Source: Branchiostoma floridae
Lineage: Eukaryota > Chordata > Leptocardii > Amphioxiformes > Branchiostomatidae
Length of the DNA stretch: 64,000 bases
Assembly: GCF_000003815.2 (NCBI RefSeq)
Contig: NC_049981.1
Coordinates: forward strand, 24,381,675-24,445,674
Reading direction: 5' to 3'
The number at the start of each line of letters is the position of its first letter. Position 1 is the first letter of the stretch. Shown here piece by piece: positions 27,386 through 38,787 of this stretch. The notes below the pieces were generated by a model. That model did not search any database. It worked only from the letters and a program-made list of their open reading frames with translations, and had not been told where the DNA came from. Made by a program: the position numbers and the translations under genes.

Positions 27386-27836
27386 TTTTTTAATATGATA
27401 ATTAGTTTTATTCATGTCTGCTTAGGATATCATGGAGATGTGAAGCGTAAGTATAATTGTAAGAAGTTGAGGTACATTTAACGGTAATGCTTAACAGGTA
27501 TGGATGTCTCACATACTGTACTGCTGATTTGAGTGACATGGTGATTAAAATGCCATTAGGTCCTCTCATCTTAGATGGGTTGGGTGTAAGAAGTTTTATG
27601 GGCGATACAGATGTTCTGATTTCGTTACGATAAGGGACAGTTGTTAGTTGTCTCTTTCGTAGCCAATGGTACTTGTTTTTTAGCAGACGGGGTTGGCGCC
27701 AAGTATTCATCTTACATTTGATGTAGGGCTATCAGAGGAAAGTGTGCATCTCATTTTTGTACCGTGTGAACAGCTGATGTTATGACATATTGGTGGAAAA
27801 TCAAATCACCATCTGACTAAAGTTGGCCACATCCCT

Positions 27837-28054
27837 TCTTCTTTCTGAGTTTCCAAACTTCCTCCCACAACACCGCTCTGAGGCACATAGTCGAACCTCA
27901 ATAATGCTGACAACCTTAGACAGTTTAAATGCCAAACATCAAGCTTAAGGAACACCACGCTACCATATGCCGTCGACCTCTTAAACGCACATTACACAAT
28001 TAAGTGTCACATTTTAATAATTACTAATCAGATGGACATCCTCTGTGTCATTAA
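27837..28054 (+). mobile_element. 3' end of a LINE retrotransposon
   Basis: Encodes a typical C-terminal tail of a LINE reverse transcriptase polyprotein. The frame from about 27893 reads NLNNADNLRQFKC, then SSLRNTTLPYAVDLLN, and ends in TAA at about 28054. The upstream frame is broken. The 38-kb copy (37840-38285) is a diverged relative of the same family. Confidence 0.65.
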
Positions 28055-29147
28055 ATAAATACACCACTACTTTCCCATAACATTTATAACCATAACTCTC
28101 AAATACAACCGACTATAAACATACATACCATCCACAAAAAAGCAATAAATATTTCATGGAGGTATGAGGTCCCCGAACTCTAGTTAATATTAAGATCAGT
28201 GGCCCACACCGAATTAGCCTTATAACGGGTATGTTTTGTCACGGCGTCGGAGTATAGCTATGAGCGGCGTCTTCCGATCTTCGATAAATAGAATTAAACA
28301 CATATAACTTTTGGTTGTACACGTGTATTAGCAATGACGTTATCTAAAACAGGCTACTTAAGATCCTCAAGTTTCATTGACTTTTGGTAGTTACTTAAAT
28401 CCCTAAGAAACATGGCGATTTTGGGTTCCCTAGTACTGCAGCATCGCAGGCCGACACTCCCTTCATGAAAGTAGTTTTGTAGTTAATAGACAGTCGGTCT
28501 GCCCAACGAGGTCAATGACCCCGATTTTTGAGACACCCGGGTACCTTCGGGCTTGTTGAGCATCAACTTCCATGGCCATGGTGCATTAGGACTATGGCAC
28601 TCAGAAAAAAATCAAAACTCTAGATATTTCAAGAAAGTTATCATGAGATCCTAAATTCTCGCTGTCTCGTTTATTTTGATAATTTCATTACATGCAGCTG
28701 CAAGGATTGTCAACGAAATTGCATGCTACTGTATAATGTGTATCAGTGTACTTTTCCAATTCTGCTACTGTTTCTAAGCTACATGAAATGCGTGACTTGA
28801 TGTTTGTTTCAAATCTAATCTATGTCTTTTATTCATTTGTATCAGATGCCCAATATCCTGCTCAAGTCTTTATCACGTACTTTTTACTTTCATCACTTAT
28901 TAACGCGTCCACGCCCACGTATTGTTTTATTAGGGAATTTTTTCATTCAATTTTATCTCTCCATCTACTTGCCTATTGGCGGTAGGGTGGAGGGTTTTTC
29001 ACGCACTCCCTGTTCCAATAGCAACAAATCGTTTTATGTTCCGCTGTTTCAATAGCAACCGACTGTCTGTTGTTTGACCCTATCAAATGAGCGTCAGTTG
29101 CGTGGAAGTTCTTTGATTAGAGAAGACGGAAAAGAAGGAAGGTGAAA
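28055..29147. other. Region upstream of the first PLAC8-like gene
   Basis: Likely contains the promoter and 5' UTR of the gene starting at 29148. I cannot point to a clear TATA box. Short open frames at 28746-29055 lack support. Confidence 0.35.
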
Positions 29148-30680
29148 ATGGGCGAGTGGACCTACGGAATTTGCGGCTGTTTCAACAACTTTGGAGTCTG
29201 CATCATTTCATACTTTCTGCCCTGCGTAACAGCCGGGAGAAATGCAGAAAAGGTGAGTTAGATAATTAAGCGTCTGTACATGTGAACCTTATTTGCGTTG
29301 TTGTCTGGGTACATGTAGAACTAGACGGCTACATCTCCCCCAAAGAGGAACTAATTTAGCGGAATTTGTCTTCATTTCTTCACCACCGTATTTTCTATCT
29401 AATAAGTGTTCATGAATGGCGTTAGGATACGTGTATACGTGAAATATTTATAATCAAATGTATCCTGTACAGAAACATACGTAGCAAGTAATTCTGTGTT
29501 TTCTTTTTCCTTTACTGGTCACAGGTAAAATTTGTTTTCATGATCTAACTGTTGCGTCGTTGGCAATACAGATCTAGGTTCAGGAAAGAAAGTAGTTTTT
29601 ATGAATAAAACAGGCTAACGCGTAAAGACAACATTGATCGCGTAAGGGGAACAGTATCGCACCGTAAGTACTTCGGAAATCCTAAGTGCTGTTTTGGCTT
29701 CTTTGCAATTTAAGGCCATTACAAATCAGTCTGATTGTATACGTAACGTATAGAACCACAGCCATTGAATAGTTGAATATGCTGGTATATATTATAACTA
29801 ATAAAAGAACATTTAGACATTCTGCAGGTTTATATAGCGCATATGCATTTCCTCCCTAATATTTACAGGTTGCGTACACCAAATACGCACATACACAGTT
29901 TTTTATTTTTTTTTTATTTACCTAGCTGGTCATTTGAACAACCAACGACGCCCTACTAACTCTTTGGAATGCGAATCAAAATTTCAGAACCCACGTGTTT
30001 TTTCATAATTATTTTAACTGCAGAAAAGATGACTACTAATTTTCTAAAGTAATTCACTTGATCTTTCCATAATTCTTCAGAAAGGAGTAGACTTTTAGTG
30101 AAATAAGTGACGACCCTCGAAGCAGTTCATGGGATCAAAATTGTGATGCCAAAAATTGCTTCGAATGTTGTCGCTTGACAAAATCTTTGTCAAGAAGCTC
30201 GAATCTGCCAGATTAGGGTCACAAATTCTAAACGGCGATCGTTGAGCGACAGGACAGACATCAGAATTAGATTTGTGTGACCCTTAAATTTCTAATTGGA
30301 ATATAATACAAGAGGTAAAGAGTTTGATTTAAAAAAGATACAGAACAAAAAGAATTGTTCTTTCACTACAAAATTCGTTAAGCGCTCCGTCAAATCTTTG
30401 GTCACTCATCGGCCACAGTGTGGTTGCAGCCTCTAGTTATGATAGGAGAGGCTCCACAGGCTGAGTTAGCATAGCAAATATTGCCTAAATTAATAAGTTA
30501 CACTTAAGCCAACAAGCAGACATATGGCCTTTAATTGCAAATGTTTTCAAGGACTTCTAAATCATGTATAACTTTGAGTAAACAGTTCAGCAAGAAGCAA
30601 CGTACAAGGCTTTTACTCCAATTGTTTGTTTATTTGTTTGTTTTGTTTTGTTTGCTTGTATAATTGTATGTGTGTGTGTA

Positions 30681-30733
<53 letters not shown>

Positions 30734-31772
30734 TTGTGTGGCAATGTGGTAATCATCCTTTCTTGTGTTCCTTTGTATTTGAAATCATACGTTTCATCAT
30801 GGATCATAGTCGGATTATAAAACAATGCGCATAGATCATTTAAGCTCTGAACTTTTGGTCGCTTATAATGGTTCACATCCAGTTGGAAAGGGAACCTAAC
30901 CGCCTCGTGTTTTACTTTCAGGCGGGCATGGGATCATGCTTATACTGCGGCCTGATGTCCACCTTGGGCTGTATCGGCTGGTATGTGGTGGCGAAGACTA
31001 GAGAGGAGACTCGTGGGTTGCGGGGGATTGACGTAAGTTGAATTCTGTAAATATCAAGTTTGTAAGGATCAGAGGCAAGGATGGGGGGGGGGGGGCTTGT
31101 CCATAATAGGGATGATCTGAAACAGAGTAAGATAAGTTTTGACAGAAACCCAAATAGATCCAACGTTGCAAAGAGTTATTTTTTATTTATTTTTCATCCC
31201 GACGCGATATTCATTACTTGACTTGCCAATGTGATCTTACTTTGATGCTTTATTGCATAAGGATTGGTGTTGCATTTTGTAGCATTTCACGAACGGACAA
31301 ACACAATTATTGCTATCTTAAGCTTGCAGCGCATTGCTTCTAAAGATTTTTCAGAGTGATATACTTGAACAACATTTGCTAGAAATCAGCTACTTTTGCT
31401 CAAATATTTACTGTATATATTAATTATCCCCATGCTGTTCATACCTTTCCCAGGGCTCTCTCTGTGGTGACCTACTGATGACCTTGGTCTGTCCCTTCTG
31501 CGTGGTCGTCCAGACGGCACAGGTCTGTTTGTTTATTTGTTTGTTTTTATTTGTTTGTCAGTTTGTTTGGCAGAAAGACAGCAATATCATATCAAATTAT
31601 CATTTTCAAAAATTAGAAGTTAAAGGCCTTAGATATATGATTTTGATATCATTGATTTTTGTTGCTTTTTAAATTTTTTTGAAGTTTTCGTTAATGGCAC
31701 TGGAAACTCTATCAATGCACTACACAGGAGTTGGAACTGACGGAGGGCCCACAGTCCATTGCGAGGGAGTAG
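29148..31772 (+). CDS. PLAC8/cornifelin-like cysteine-rich protein, copy 1
   Basis: Small cysteine-rich protein of the PLAC8 family (onzin, cornifelin). The biochemical role is not settled, and members are usually cytoplasmic or membrane-associated. Four exons join at phase 0: 29148-29252, 30922-31032, 31454-31522, 31728-31772 (TAG), giving 109 residues, the usual family length. Diagnostic blocks are WTYGICGCFNNFGVC, YFLPCVTAGRNAEK, CLYCGLMS, ARTREE-like KTREETR, and the CPFCVVVQTAQEL end. The start is the first ATG of the exon (gaaaATGG). An AATAAA lies at 32185-32190. Exon lengths equal those of the second copy at 34903, showing a tandem duplication. Confidence 0.93.
30195..30310. mobile_element. 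Foldback-family fragment
   Basis: Contains gaattagatttgtgtgaccc followed by ttaaatttctaattggaata, and an inverted gggtcacaaattctaa at its left. Same family as 18939-19178. Located in PLAC8-like intron 1. Confidence 0.5.
30665..30738. repeat. (TG)n microsatellite
   Basis: TG dinucleotide run with a few TA interruptions, in intron 1 of the first PLAC8-like gene. Confidence 0.95.
31083..31095. repeat. Poly-G run
   Basis: Thirteen consecutive G, just past a PLAC8-like splice donor. Prone to sequencing error. Confidence 0.9.
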
Positions 31773-32366
31773 TGACTTACATCCGGGACAGTCAGCTGTG
31801 ACCGCTACATCTGACCTTCACCTCTTTTTTGCCTTTGACTGGGAGTGTGTGCAGCTAGAGCCTTAAGTTTTGTGGCATTGTGTTTTGTGTCAATATTTGG
31901 ATTACTTTTTGCATTTAAACGCCACGAATGGTATTTTTTACTGCTTACGTACGATTTGAAAACTTCGGTGCTGCTATAAAGTGCTAATATTCCACTCTGG
32001 GTTTACAAATAGCCTAAAGCAAGATCTTGAAATGCAAGATTTATTGGGAATTGTAAGAAAGCTATATTTTACAGCGTCAATGAATTTTTGCAGTTTTAAA
32101 CCTTTCATCCACTCATCATCATCGGATTTAGACCTCAGCATTGGGTTTTGATGTTTGCCAATCATATCGAGGCTGGAAATGAAAAATAAACTACCTGATG
32201 ACGAAGACCCTGCGTTTGGCCTTAGGCTAATTCTAATAAGGTTGAGCATAATTATCACTTGACACGTGTCAAAATTTTCAAGAATGTGAAGAATTTTTGG
32301 AAAAGTCTAAATCGACAATATCTCCTTTTCCATGAAAAACCCACTACTAAGTTCAACTATTCAAAT

Positions 32367-32370
<4 letters not shown>

Positions 32371-32439
<69 letters not shown>

Positions 32440-32478
32440 TGCGTGCTGGCGTGCGTGCGTGCGTGCGTGCGTGCGTGT
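32371..32478. repeat. (GT)n / (GCGT)n compound microsatellite
   Basis: A GT run with CTGT interruptions passes into gcgtgcgtgcgt. Source of spurious Cys-Val frames on both strands. Confidence 0.95.
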
Positions 32479-32689
32479 TATACACTGCACAGAGACCATA
32501 AGCGTTACACGAGAAACAGTGACGTAATACTTATGGGGGCGGTTTGAGAAGGGGCGTGTGAACCTCACCCTTCCTTCCTACCCATCCTAATTTGAGCAAA
32601 TAGTTCGATCCTCAGTACCAGTCACATGATTTCACTGAGGGTACAAAGGTTCAATGTCTTCATAGAGTACACACCATGAAACTGTAACA

Positions 32690-33130
32690 TTTACCCAGAC
32701 ATGATGGCATTGTCACTGGTCAGCGTACTCATATTTGGACAATTTTCATCAATAGAATGTGTAGTCCTTCCGAAAATAGTTTCATCAGGTTGGTAGAATA
32801 TAGGATAAGGGAGAAATTCTTTGTACACAACCAGTGGGTACTTACATAGCTTACGCTTCCCATGTCTCCTCAAACACCTTACGGCAAAACCTTCCAACTG
32901 GGAGTTCTGCTNNNNNNNNNNNNNNNNNNNNNNNNNNNNNNNNNNNNNNNNNNNNNNNNNNNNNNNNNNNNNNNNNNNNNNNNNNNNNNNNNNNNNNNNN
33001 NNNNNNNNNNNGATGTAGGTGGCGCTTTTGCGGTGAGAAAACAATCCCAGTTAGAAGCTCTGACGAAGGTGTCTGAGAGACATCGAAACGTAAGCTATGT
33101 AAGTACCCACTGGTTGTGTACAAAGAATGT
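32690..33130. mobile_element. Inverted Penelope-like repeat ends around assembly gap
   Basis: The 100-N gap (32912-33011) is flanked by inverted copies of one sequence. At 33090-33127 the plus strand reads gtaagctatgtaagtaccca and then ctggttgtgtacaaagaat. The reverse complement is at 32816-32853. On the gap side of each arm the match continues with divergence (ggtgtctgag...agacat versus ggtgtttgag...gagacat). The right arm holds a hammerhead-like core. Ends of this type are typical of Penelope-like elements, whose terminal repeats are known to carry hammerhead ribozymes. No reverse transcriptase is visible. Confidence 0.5.
33056..33096 (+). ncRNA. Hammerhead-ribozyme-like motif
   Basis: CTGACGA at 33060-33066 and GAAAC at 33085-33089 flank a seven-pair stem (GGTGTCT with AGACATC, one G-U pair, loop GAG). 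Next come GTA and AGCT, and this AGCT can pair with the AGCT just before CTGACGA as stem I. Stem III would be only AC/GU with no loop, so it could work only as a dimer, as proposed for Penelope-type minimal hammerheads. One extra A lies between the core and stem II, so activity is uncertain. Confidence 0.4.
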
Positions 33131-34179
33131 GTAGTGTTTAAAGTACCCTACTCAGCACTGCCGCCCAGTCTTATATGGCAAGTCCTCCTGCACACATTCT
33201 TAACGAATCTTCTAGCAAGTCCCACTCAGCGTTGAGAACACCACACAACTGTGTCGTAACCGGGTGCTCAGGGAAAGGTAGTGGTATGGGCAATCATCGG
33301 TTGGGTGTGATCAGGGTCATACAATCATGTCACTCAACAGGTTTTACTGGCGTAAACAGACGATGTTATTTCGTAACAATATGAATAGTACATTATCATG
33401 TTTTCCTCAATAAGGACTTTTTTACTGGTGTGTTCTTAGAACTATTTCTTCTCAGAACTGCCTTGAACCAATCAGAGCTTAGAACTGCATCATATATTAC
33501 TTGTATTACGATTACAGGTTTGTGATAGCAAACTTACTTTTTTACCGATTCACAATACAAAAGGGTGAACTTTTGGTATAGTACAATCATGTTAATGAGC
33601 TCGACCAAAAACCAAGTAGATGTAAGGTGGCTCTTTTTTGTTACTCGCAACTATTACTATAGGGCAAGCCCAATCGAATGGAACCGTTTTGTGTGCGAGT
33701 AGTTTGACAAAAGAATACTGGGAAAACATTCTGCATCTTTGCGAAAATGTTGCCATTCTAGTTTGGCTTCGTGGCTAATTCGACCAGTAGCCGTATATTT
33801 CTGAATCATTGGAAAGGTGATACGTTTCGCTTACAACATAGATATTCAAATTGAATTTTAACACCCGTATAACGTTTCTTAACCTTCTAGCCTTGCGACC
33901 ATACTGGGTTCACACATTACTCATATATAAACCACGTCACTGGCCATGTACTGCGTGGGAGTTGGGCAACACCTGCAAAATATTCCTCTTTCCCTATCAA
34001 CTTCCTCTTTCTCAAATTCTTGTACTAACATCCTTTTTCCCTTTTAGCGTCTGTGAAGTATTTTTGTCTATTGCGGATGCAAAACACATTAAACTAATAT
34101 GTAAAGTAACAGAAAAACAGAGTGTCGATAAGAAGCATACTTTGAATCTTAGGTATCGAACACGCCTACACTTTTCTAG

Positions 34180-34328
34180 TTTACGTGGCTCAATTGACCT
34201 CTGCTGTGTTCACGTGGGACGCGGACATTGACCTCCTCGTCAAGTCACAAGACTCCCTTACCTCCCTAAAGTTCACTGCTGTGTGTGAGGTGCTCCTGGT
34301 GAACGGAACAAGACTACACATGTATGTA
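34180..34328 (+). CDS. Orphan coding-like exon upstream of PLAC8 copy 2
   Basis: Acceptor cttttctag followed by an open frame with coding-like codon use, reading YVAQLTSAVFTWDADIDLL and then TSLKFTAVCEVLLVNGTRLH. A possible donor (TAT|gtacga) is at about 34328. No family is recognised and no partner exons were found. It may be a remnant of a gene or element. Confidence 0.28.
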
Positions 34329-34649
34329 CGATTAATGCAGCAGCTTAACAAAAGGCAAGCACAAAACTTCCTCTTACTATAGTTACTTCTGCAATACTTA
34401 CCGTAGCATGTATGTTATAACGTTAGATAAACAGAGACACTCGGTGTTATTTCGCAACCGACAAACTGGTTTAACGTTATATCTTTAATTAGCTATGCAA
34501 TATATTTTAGAATTCTTATTTTAATAGTTATGTGTATTTACATTTGAGATTGATATTCGGACTTAATCAAGTCATATAGAATTTTGGCGACTTATGATCA
34601 TCCTGTAATACATCTATTTTCTTTATTTCGTGAAAGAATATATATCATG

Positions 34650-34862
34650 TATATTTAGAGGGAAGGCCTGCGACCTAAGTTAAATTTGTGTAACCCTTGG
34701 TGCCATATTTGGAATATCACTGTACCTTGGTCAAAATGTTAACTTGACTTACAAGACAACAAAACACACAAAGCGTGAAATCGTTTGTCTATTGAGAAAT
34801 CCGTTCAGGGAGGATGCTCGGCTGTCGCAGCGTGATGGCAGCTTCTAGTGTAGAGGAGTAGT
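34650..34862. mobile_element. Foldback-family copy just upstream of PLAC8 copy 2
   Basis: Shares the gcgacctaagttaaatttgtg block, the ttggaatatcac block, acaaaacacacaaag and a terminal cttctagtgtagagg with the element at 18939-19178 and its relatives. It ends about 40 bases before the ATG at 34903, so it likely forms the proximal promoter or 5' UTR. Confidence 0.5.
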
Positions 34863-34902
34863 AAACACCGTTAATGTTTACCTTAGTAGGTGACAAAACA
34901 AG

Positions 34903-35846
34903 ATGGCGGACTTTAAACATGGGCTAATGGGCTGTTTTGACAACTGTGGAATCTGCATCGTCGGGTACTTCCTCCCGTGTGTTCTGGCTGGACAGAACGC
35001 CGAGAAGGTAAGGACTCAGTTAGCATATGACATAATAATTGTACACTTGACTTGGGAAGCTGAAATGTCGGCAATAGCAAGTAAAAGATATCGTAGACAA
35101 AATTTAAAAATCAAAATACAAAATAAGCAAAAAAAAAAAGCAAAATACTGAGCAACATGAAAACGTAAGCCTTAAATGCTTTTTAACCGTAGCTTGGAAC
35201 TGAGGTCAAGAATCAGTCTTGTTACGTACAAACTTGAGAGATGAAAGAATAATGCAATATACCAACAGTGAAAGAAAGGAGGATTCGTCTTAAAATCTGA
35301 TCGCTTTTTCATGTCATTTTCCTTGCCATGTTTAGGTTGGCCTTGGCAGCTGTTGCATGTGCGGGTTCCTGTCCCTGTTTGGATTTCCCGGTCTCTACAT
35401 TGTAGCCAGGACAAGGGAAGAAACACGATATATACACTCTATAGAGGTTGGTGTTATAGTCTTTTGTTTTATCAAAACATTTGCCATGATCGTACTTGTC
35501 ATCGTCATCATTTTTTATAATAATATTTTTGCTATTGCCTCTCTAGGGAACATTCCTTAACGACTGTATCCTGACTTTCTTCTGTCCGTTCTGTGTGATG
35601 GTCCAGACTGCACAGGTACGGCTGGAAAAACATTGCGACCAACTGTAGTTATTCTTATACTTTTCTTATTCGGCGCAACCTAAGGTAAGCATAAAAGCAT
35701 CTGTCTGATTCTATAAGGAGTTTGTTGAGAATCCAAAAAAGGGGTAGACTAGCGAAAATATTTAGACAAATAACATTTATGTGATTTTTTTTAAATTTCA
35801 GGAGCTAGATGAGGGAATGGGGGCGCAGATCATCATTCGGCAGTAA
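34903..35846 (+). CDS. PLAC8/cornifelin-like cysteine-rich protein, copy 2
   Basis: Tandem paralogue of the gene at 29148. Four phase-0 exons, 34903-35007, 35336-35446, 35547-35615 and 35802-35846 (TAA), have the same lengths as in copy 1 and again give 109 residues. Family blocks are GLMGCFDNCGIC, YFLPCVLAGQNAEK, GSCCMCGFLS, VARTREETR and FFCPFCVMVQTAQEL. The introns are much shorter than in copy 1. AATAAA at 36225-36230 is the probable 3' end, only about 35 bases from the opposing poly(A) signal of the RFamide gene. Confidence 0.93.
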
Positions 35847-36262
35847 CATTTCTGCTTTCCGATACGCGTCTGTATAGCCAACCACAAAAAGGATACATTG
35901 TTATAGCTACTGAAAACAGAAGATGTTACAGAAATCATGCAGAGACAACATTTTATCATTTGTATCAAGAGCGCGAAGTTCACATGTTCAAAGGGTTACA
36001 GATCGACAACATGGCGGAAGTTCAGTGACAGTCCGTAAACTGTTTTGAATCATCTTAGCCAAATTTAAATTTGCTTTCTTTTTTAGTTTGATTAAAACTT
36101 TAGACGTTTCATCAAAGCAATGAAGTAAAGAAGCCATCTGTAGGCCTATCTATGCATGCGAAGTAATAAGGAATTCATATGTCATAGAATATTTCTAAAT
36201 CTCCAATATACGAATAGTTTCGAAAATAAAAACCATGACAATAAAAATCATGTCTAATACAC

Positions 36263-36268
36263 TTTATT
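36263..36268 (-). terminator. Putative polyadenylation signal of the RFamide gene
   Basis: AATAAA on the minus strand about 380 bases past the stop codon, facing the PLAC8 copy 2 signal at 36225-36230. Confidence 0.45.
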
Positions 36269-36644
36269 TACCTGCATAATACAATTTTATAAGCATTCAT
36301 CAGTATTTTACCATCCTGTTTTTTTTTTTCATTTTATTTTATTTCTACATCTTTATCTCTTAGACAATTATCATAGCAAAATTCTGTAGTTATTGTAGTA
36401 CATGGGCAGTACAGATTTCTGTGGGCCTCTTAGGAGGACTCATTGTCTTACTATTGCTTCTTCACTGTGTTGGACTCGACCTTAACTCTTGCTACAGGGT
36501 GCATTCTACCAACACCAGTAAATTTTCAAGCTAACCATTTTCTTAGGTAACCAAACCAGTGTTCATGAGTAGACGAGGTATTTTCAACAAGACATTTGGT
36601 GCCAAAAATGGTTCTCTTAGATTAAGAGCAAAGTTGTTATACCG

Positions 36645-37127
36645 CTACACATTACTAGTAGCGATGGCCCTGCCGAAACGGAAAGGACGCTGAAAGCTCA
36701 GCATCGACCAACTTCTCTTTGGTGTTTCCTCTTCTCCTGCTCTGCCGAAACGCCTGGGGACGTCGGAATCCAGCGAGAAACCCCTTCCGAATCTCCGAGG
36801 TATGTCGAAGGGTACCGAAAAGCGGGCTGACCGACCAAATCTGTTGGGGGAATCCAACCACACTGCCGGCGAGCGTCCGAATCGGTTGGGCGGCCGGAAC
36901 AAGGAGGCTGCCGCCGCACGGCTCATCCTGTCGACGCGCTCGGCTTCAGATTCGTCACTGCTGTCCGGACGTAGAGTGAATCTTTGGTGACTTGGAAATT
37001 CGTTTGAGCCATCACTTTCTTCGGGAGAGACGAAATGGTACAGACTTCGCTTCCACTCTGAACTGCTAGGTGTCGCTCCTGACTGCGACACTACCAGTGT
37101 GACGACCATAAGTGCGAATATGCCCAT
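36645..37127 (-). CDS. RFamide neuropeptide precursor, five predicted peptides
   Basis: Secreted prohormone of about 160 residues. The chosen start (37127) follows a possible acceptor (37135-37136) and opens a signal peptide MGIFALMVVTLVVSQSGA. An in-frame upstream Met at 37175 is possible. The acidic spacer is followed by five RFG-R amidation/cleavage sites: AAAASLFRPPNRFG, SPAVWLDSPNRFG, SARFSVPFDIPRRFG, GFSLDSDVPRRFG and, after a KR dibasic site, SWSMLSFQRPFRFG. Glycine supplies the C-terminal amide and cleavage is mostly at single Arg. The peptides would act on class A GPCRs. Variation before RF (PN, PR, PF) does not match the PQRF signature of NPFF-type lancelet peptides, so assignment to a named RFamide family is open (a QRFP-like type is one candidate). 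Upstream 5' UTR exons are likely. Confidence 0.88.
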   Translation of the reverse strand: MGIFALMVVTLVVSQSGATPSSSEWKRSLYHFVSPEESDGSNEFPSHQRFTLRPDSSDESEAERVDRMSRAAAASLFRPPNRFGRSPAVWLDSPNRFGRSARFSVPFDIPRRFGRGFSLDSDVPRRFGRAGEEETPKRSWSMLSFQRPFRFGRAIATSNV

Positions 37128-37839
37128 GGTGTTACCTACAACAATAGTTGAATAAAGCGCACATTGTATATACAAGGTGTGTAAGATTAATGAATTAACG
37201 AATACAAATAGTTAGATTCTATGCAGCCTGAAACACTCAGTCTGCGATTTGAAGCAGCTGTACGTCCAAAGCGTAATTAAGTCATGCACATTTTTCGCTG
37301 ATGGGAATAGGCCTCAAATATAAGTAGAATTTTAACACGTTTGTTATACCCTAGGGTGTATTTGTGTCCTCCTTAGTCCAGAAATGTGATATACAAACAG
37401 TAGGCAGGAAGTATCAATGTTCACGACAGATGAACTTCGCAAAATTACATGTCTAAGGAAGAAAAATGCTTCCTTCTTAAAAATTGTATCAGGCAATAAG
37501 AATCCAACAGATGTGTTGAAACTCACCACATAATAGTAGCAACAAAAACGTCATGATTCTATTGGTGGCGTTAACAATTATCTTCTTTTTCACAACTTCG
37601 TCTTTTATCTTCGAACAGTGCTAGCAGAGCAAATGGAAACCATGGAGAGAAATGTCAGACATGGAAAAATAATAATGCATGGTATGTCATTTTTATCAGT
37701 CTATTCAACACCGTGCGATTTATATTATCGTCGACGTCTATGATGAAGAACTGAGTTACCATCATTGTCCACTTCAGTCTCTCTCTTCCTAACACTCTAC
37801 CTGAAGAGCGTATAAGACTATCGCTCATATCTTAAGTAT

Positions 37840-38285
37840 GCCAGATCTATTGTTCATTCTGAGGTTTTCAACTGCTGGCTATACCACCACGCCGCTCTGA
37901 GGTACATGGTAGGGACCTCAGAAATGCTGACAACTTCAGCCAGTTTAAGTGCCGAACATAGCGTTTCAGGAATACCACGCTGCCATATTGTATCGATCTG
38001 TTAAACTCACATTAGACTTTGAATTGTCTCATTTTAATCATTCAGAATGAGATCGATTTTATAATTGACATAGATATATATTTACCTGATGGTGTGCAAA
38101 TCCACACTTTTAAATTGTAAAGTTTAGTGGAAATTGTGATAAGTATATTTAGATTAATGCATTTAGGCAGGACATTCCATTGTTTTAGTCCTAAGCGCCA
38201 GCCTGTCCTGTACAATGTACGAGGCAATTTAGTCCTTGGACTATAATCTTGTACATAACATTGTGTGTTTAAATAAATAAACCAG
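37840..38285 (+). mobile_element. 3' end of a LINE retrotransposon
   Basis: Decayed polyprotein tail (DLRNADNFSQFKCRT, a stop, then RFRNTTLPYCIDLLNSH) followed by a 3' UTR ending in aaataaataaa. Homologous to 27837-28054, and this copy shows a longer 3' UTR. Confidence 0.7.
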
Positions 38286-38750
38286 TTCTCTCATCTATGC
38301 CTGTCGTTATTCCCCATGATAAATGACTTTTGTATGATACACCTCGACATATGTTCCTGACCGAAGTGGTATTGCACGGCAGTATAAGTAGCGCTACGTT
38401 ACGTGTCAATCCTAGTAAAGCTTTTCAGTTCAGCACCCAGGCCAGCCTGTAGTCATAAACTCGCTGGTGCTGGCACCTGGGGGACTTTTTGTCTCATACA
38501 ATCCCTATTTTATGCATAGGGTCGGGGACGCTAACATAGTCCCAGACCCTCAGGCATGAGGATGGGACTAAGTAAAGATAAAGTTAATGTTATCAGGACG
38601 TCTCAAAAAAGTATTGAGACAGGAATTTCACATACCGGTTGGATATTATCATGACCTTGAAAATTATTACTGCTGACAATTACTGCTAAAGTTAAAGTAA
38701 AATATATATAATGTGTTGTTTTTTTAATCTTTGTAGTGATGCATGGCATC

Positions 38751-38787
<37 letters not shown>
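38751..38787. repeat. (GA)n microsatellite
   Basis: AG dinucleotide run with one AA interruption. Confidence 0.95.

Noticed and set aside
30613-30876. His-Thr and Cys-Val frames on both strands
   Set aside because: Translations of the TG microsatellite. The same holds at 32259-32568.
32691-33134. Frames running through the N run
   Set aside because: Most codons are unknown bases, and the flanks are repeat sequence.
36371-36509. Hydrophobic plus-strand segment with acceptor tctcttag and a possible donor
   Set aside because: Reads like one membrane span but has AT-biased codons and no partner exon, and lies in the RFamide gene 3' flank.
36698-36990. Open frames on both strands over the RFamide precursor
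   Set aside because: Shadows of the precursor, with no signal peptide or motif of their own.
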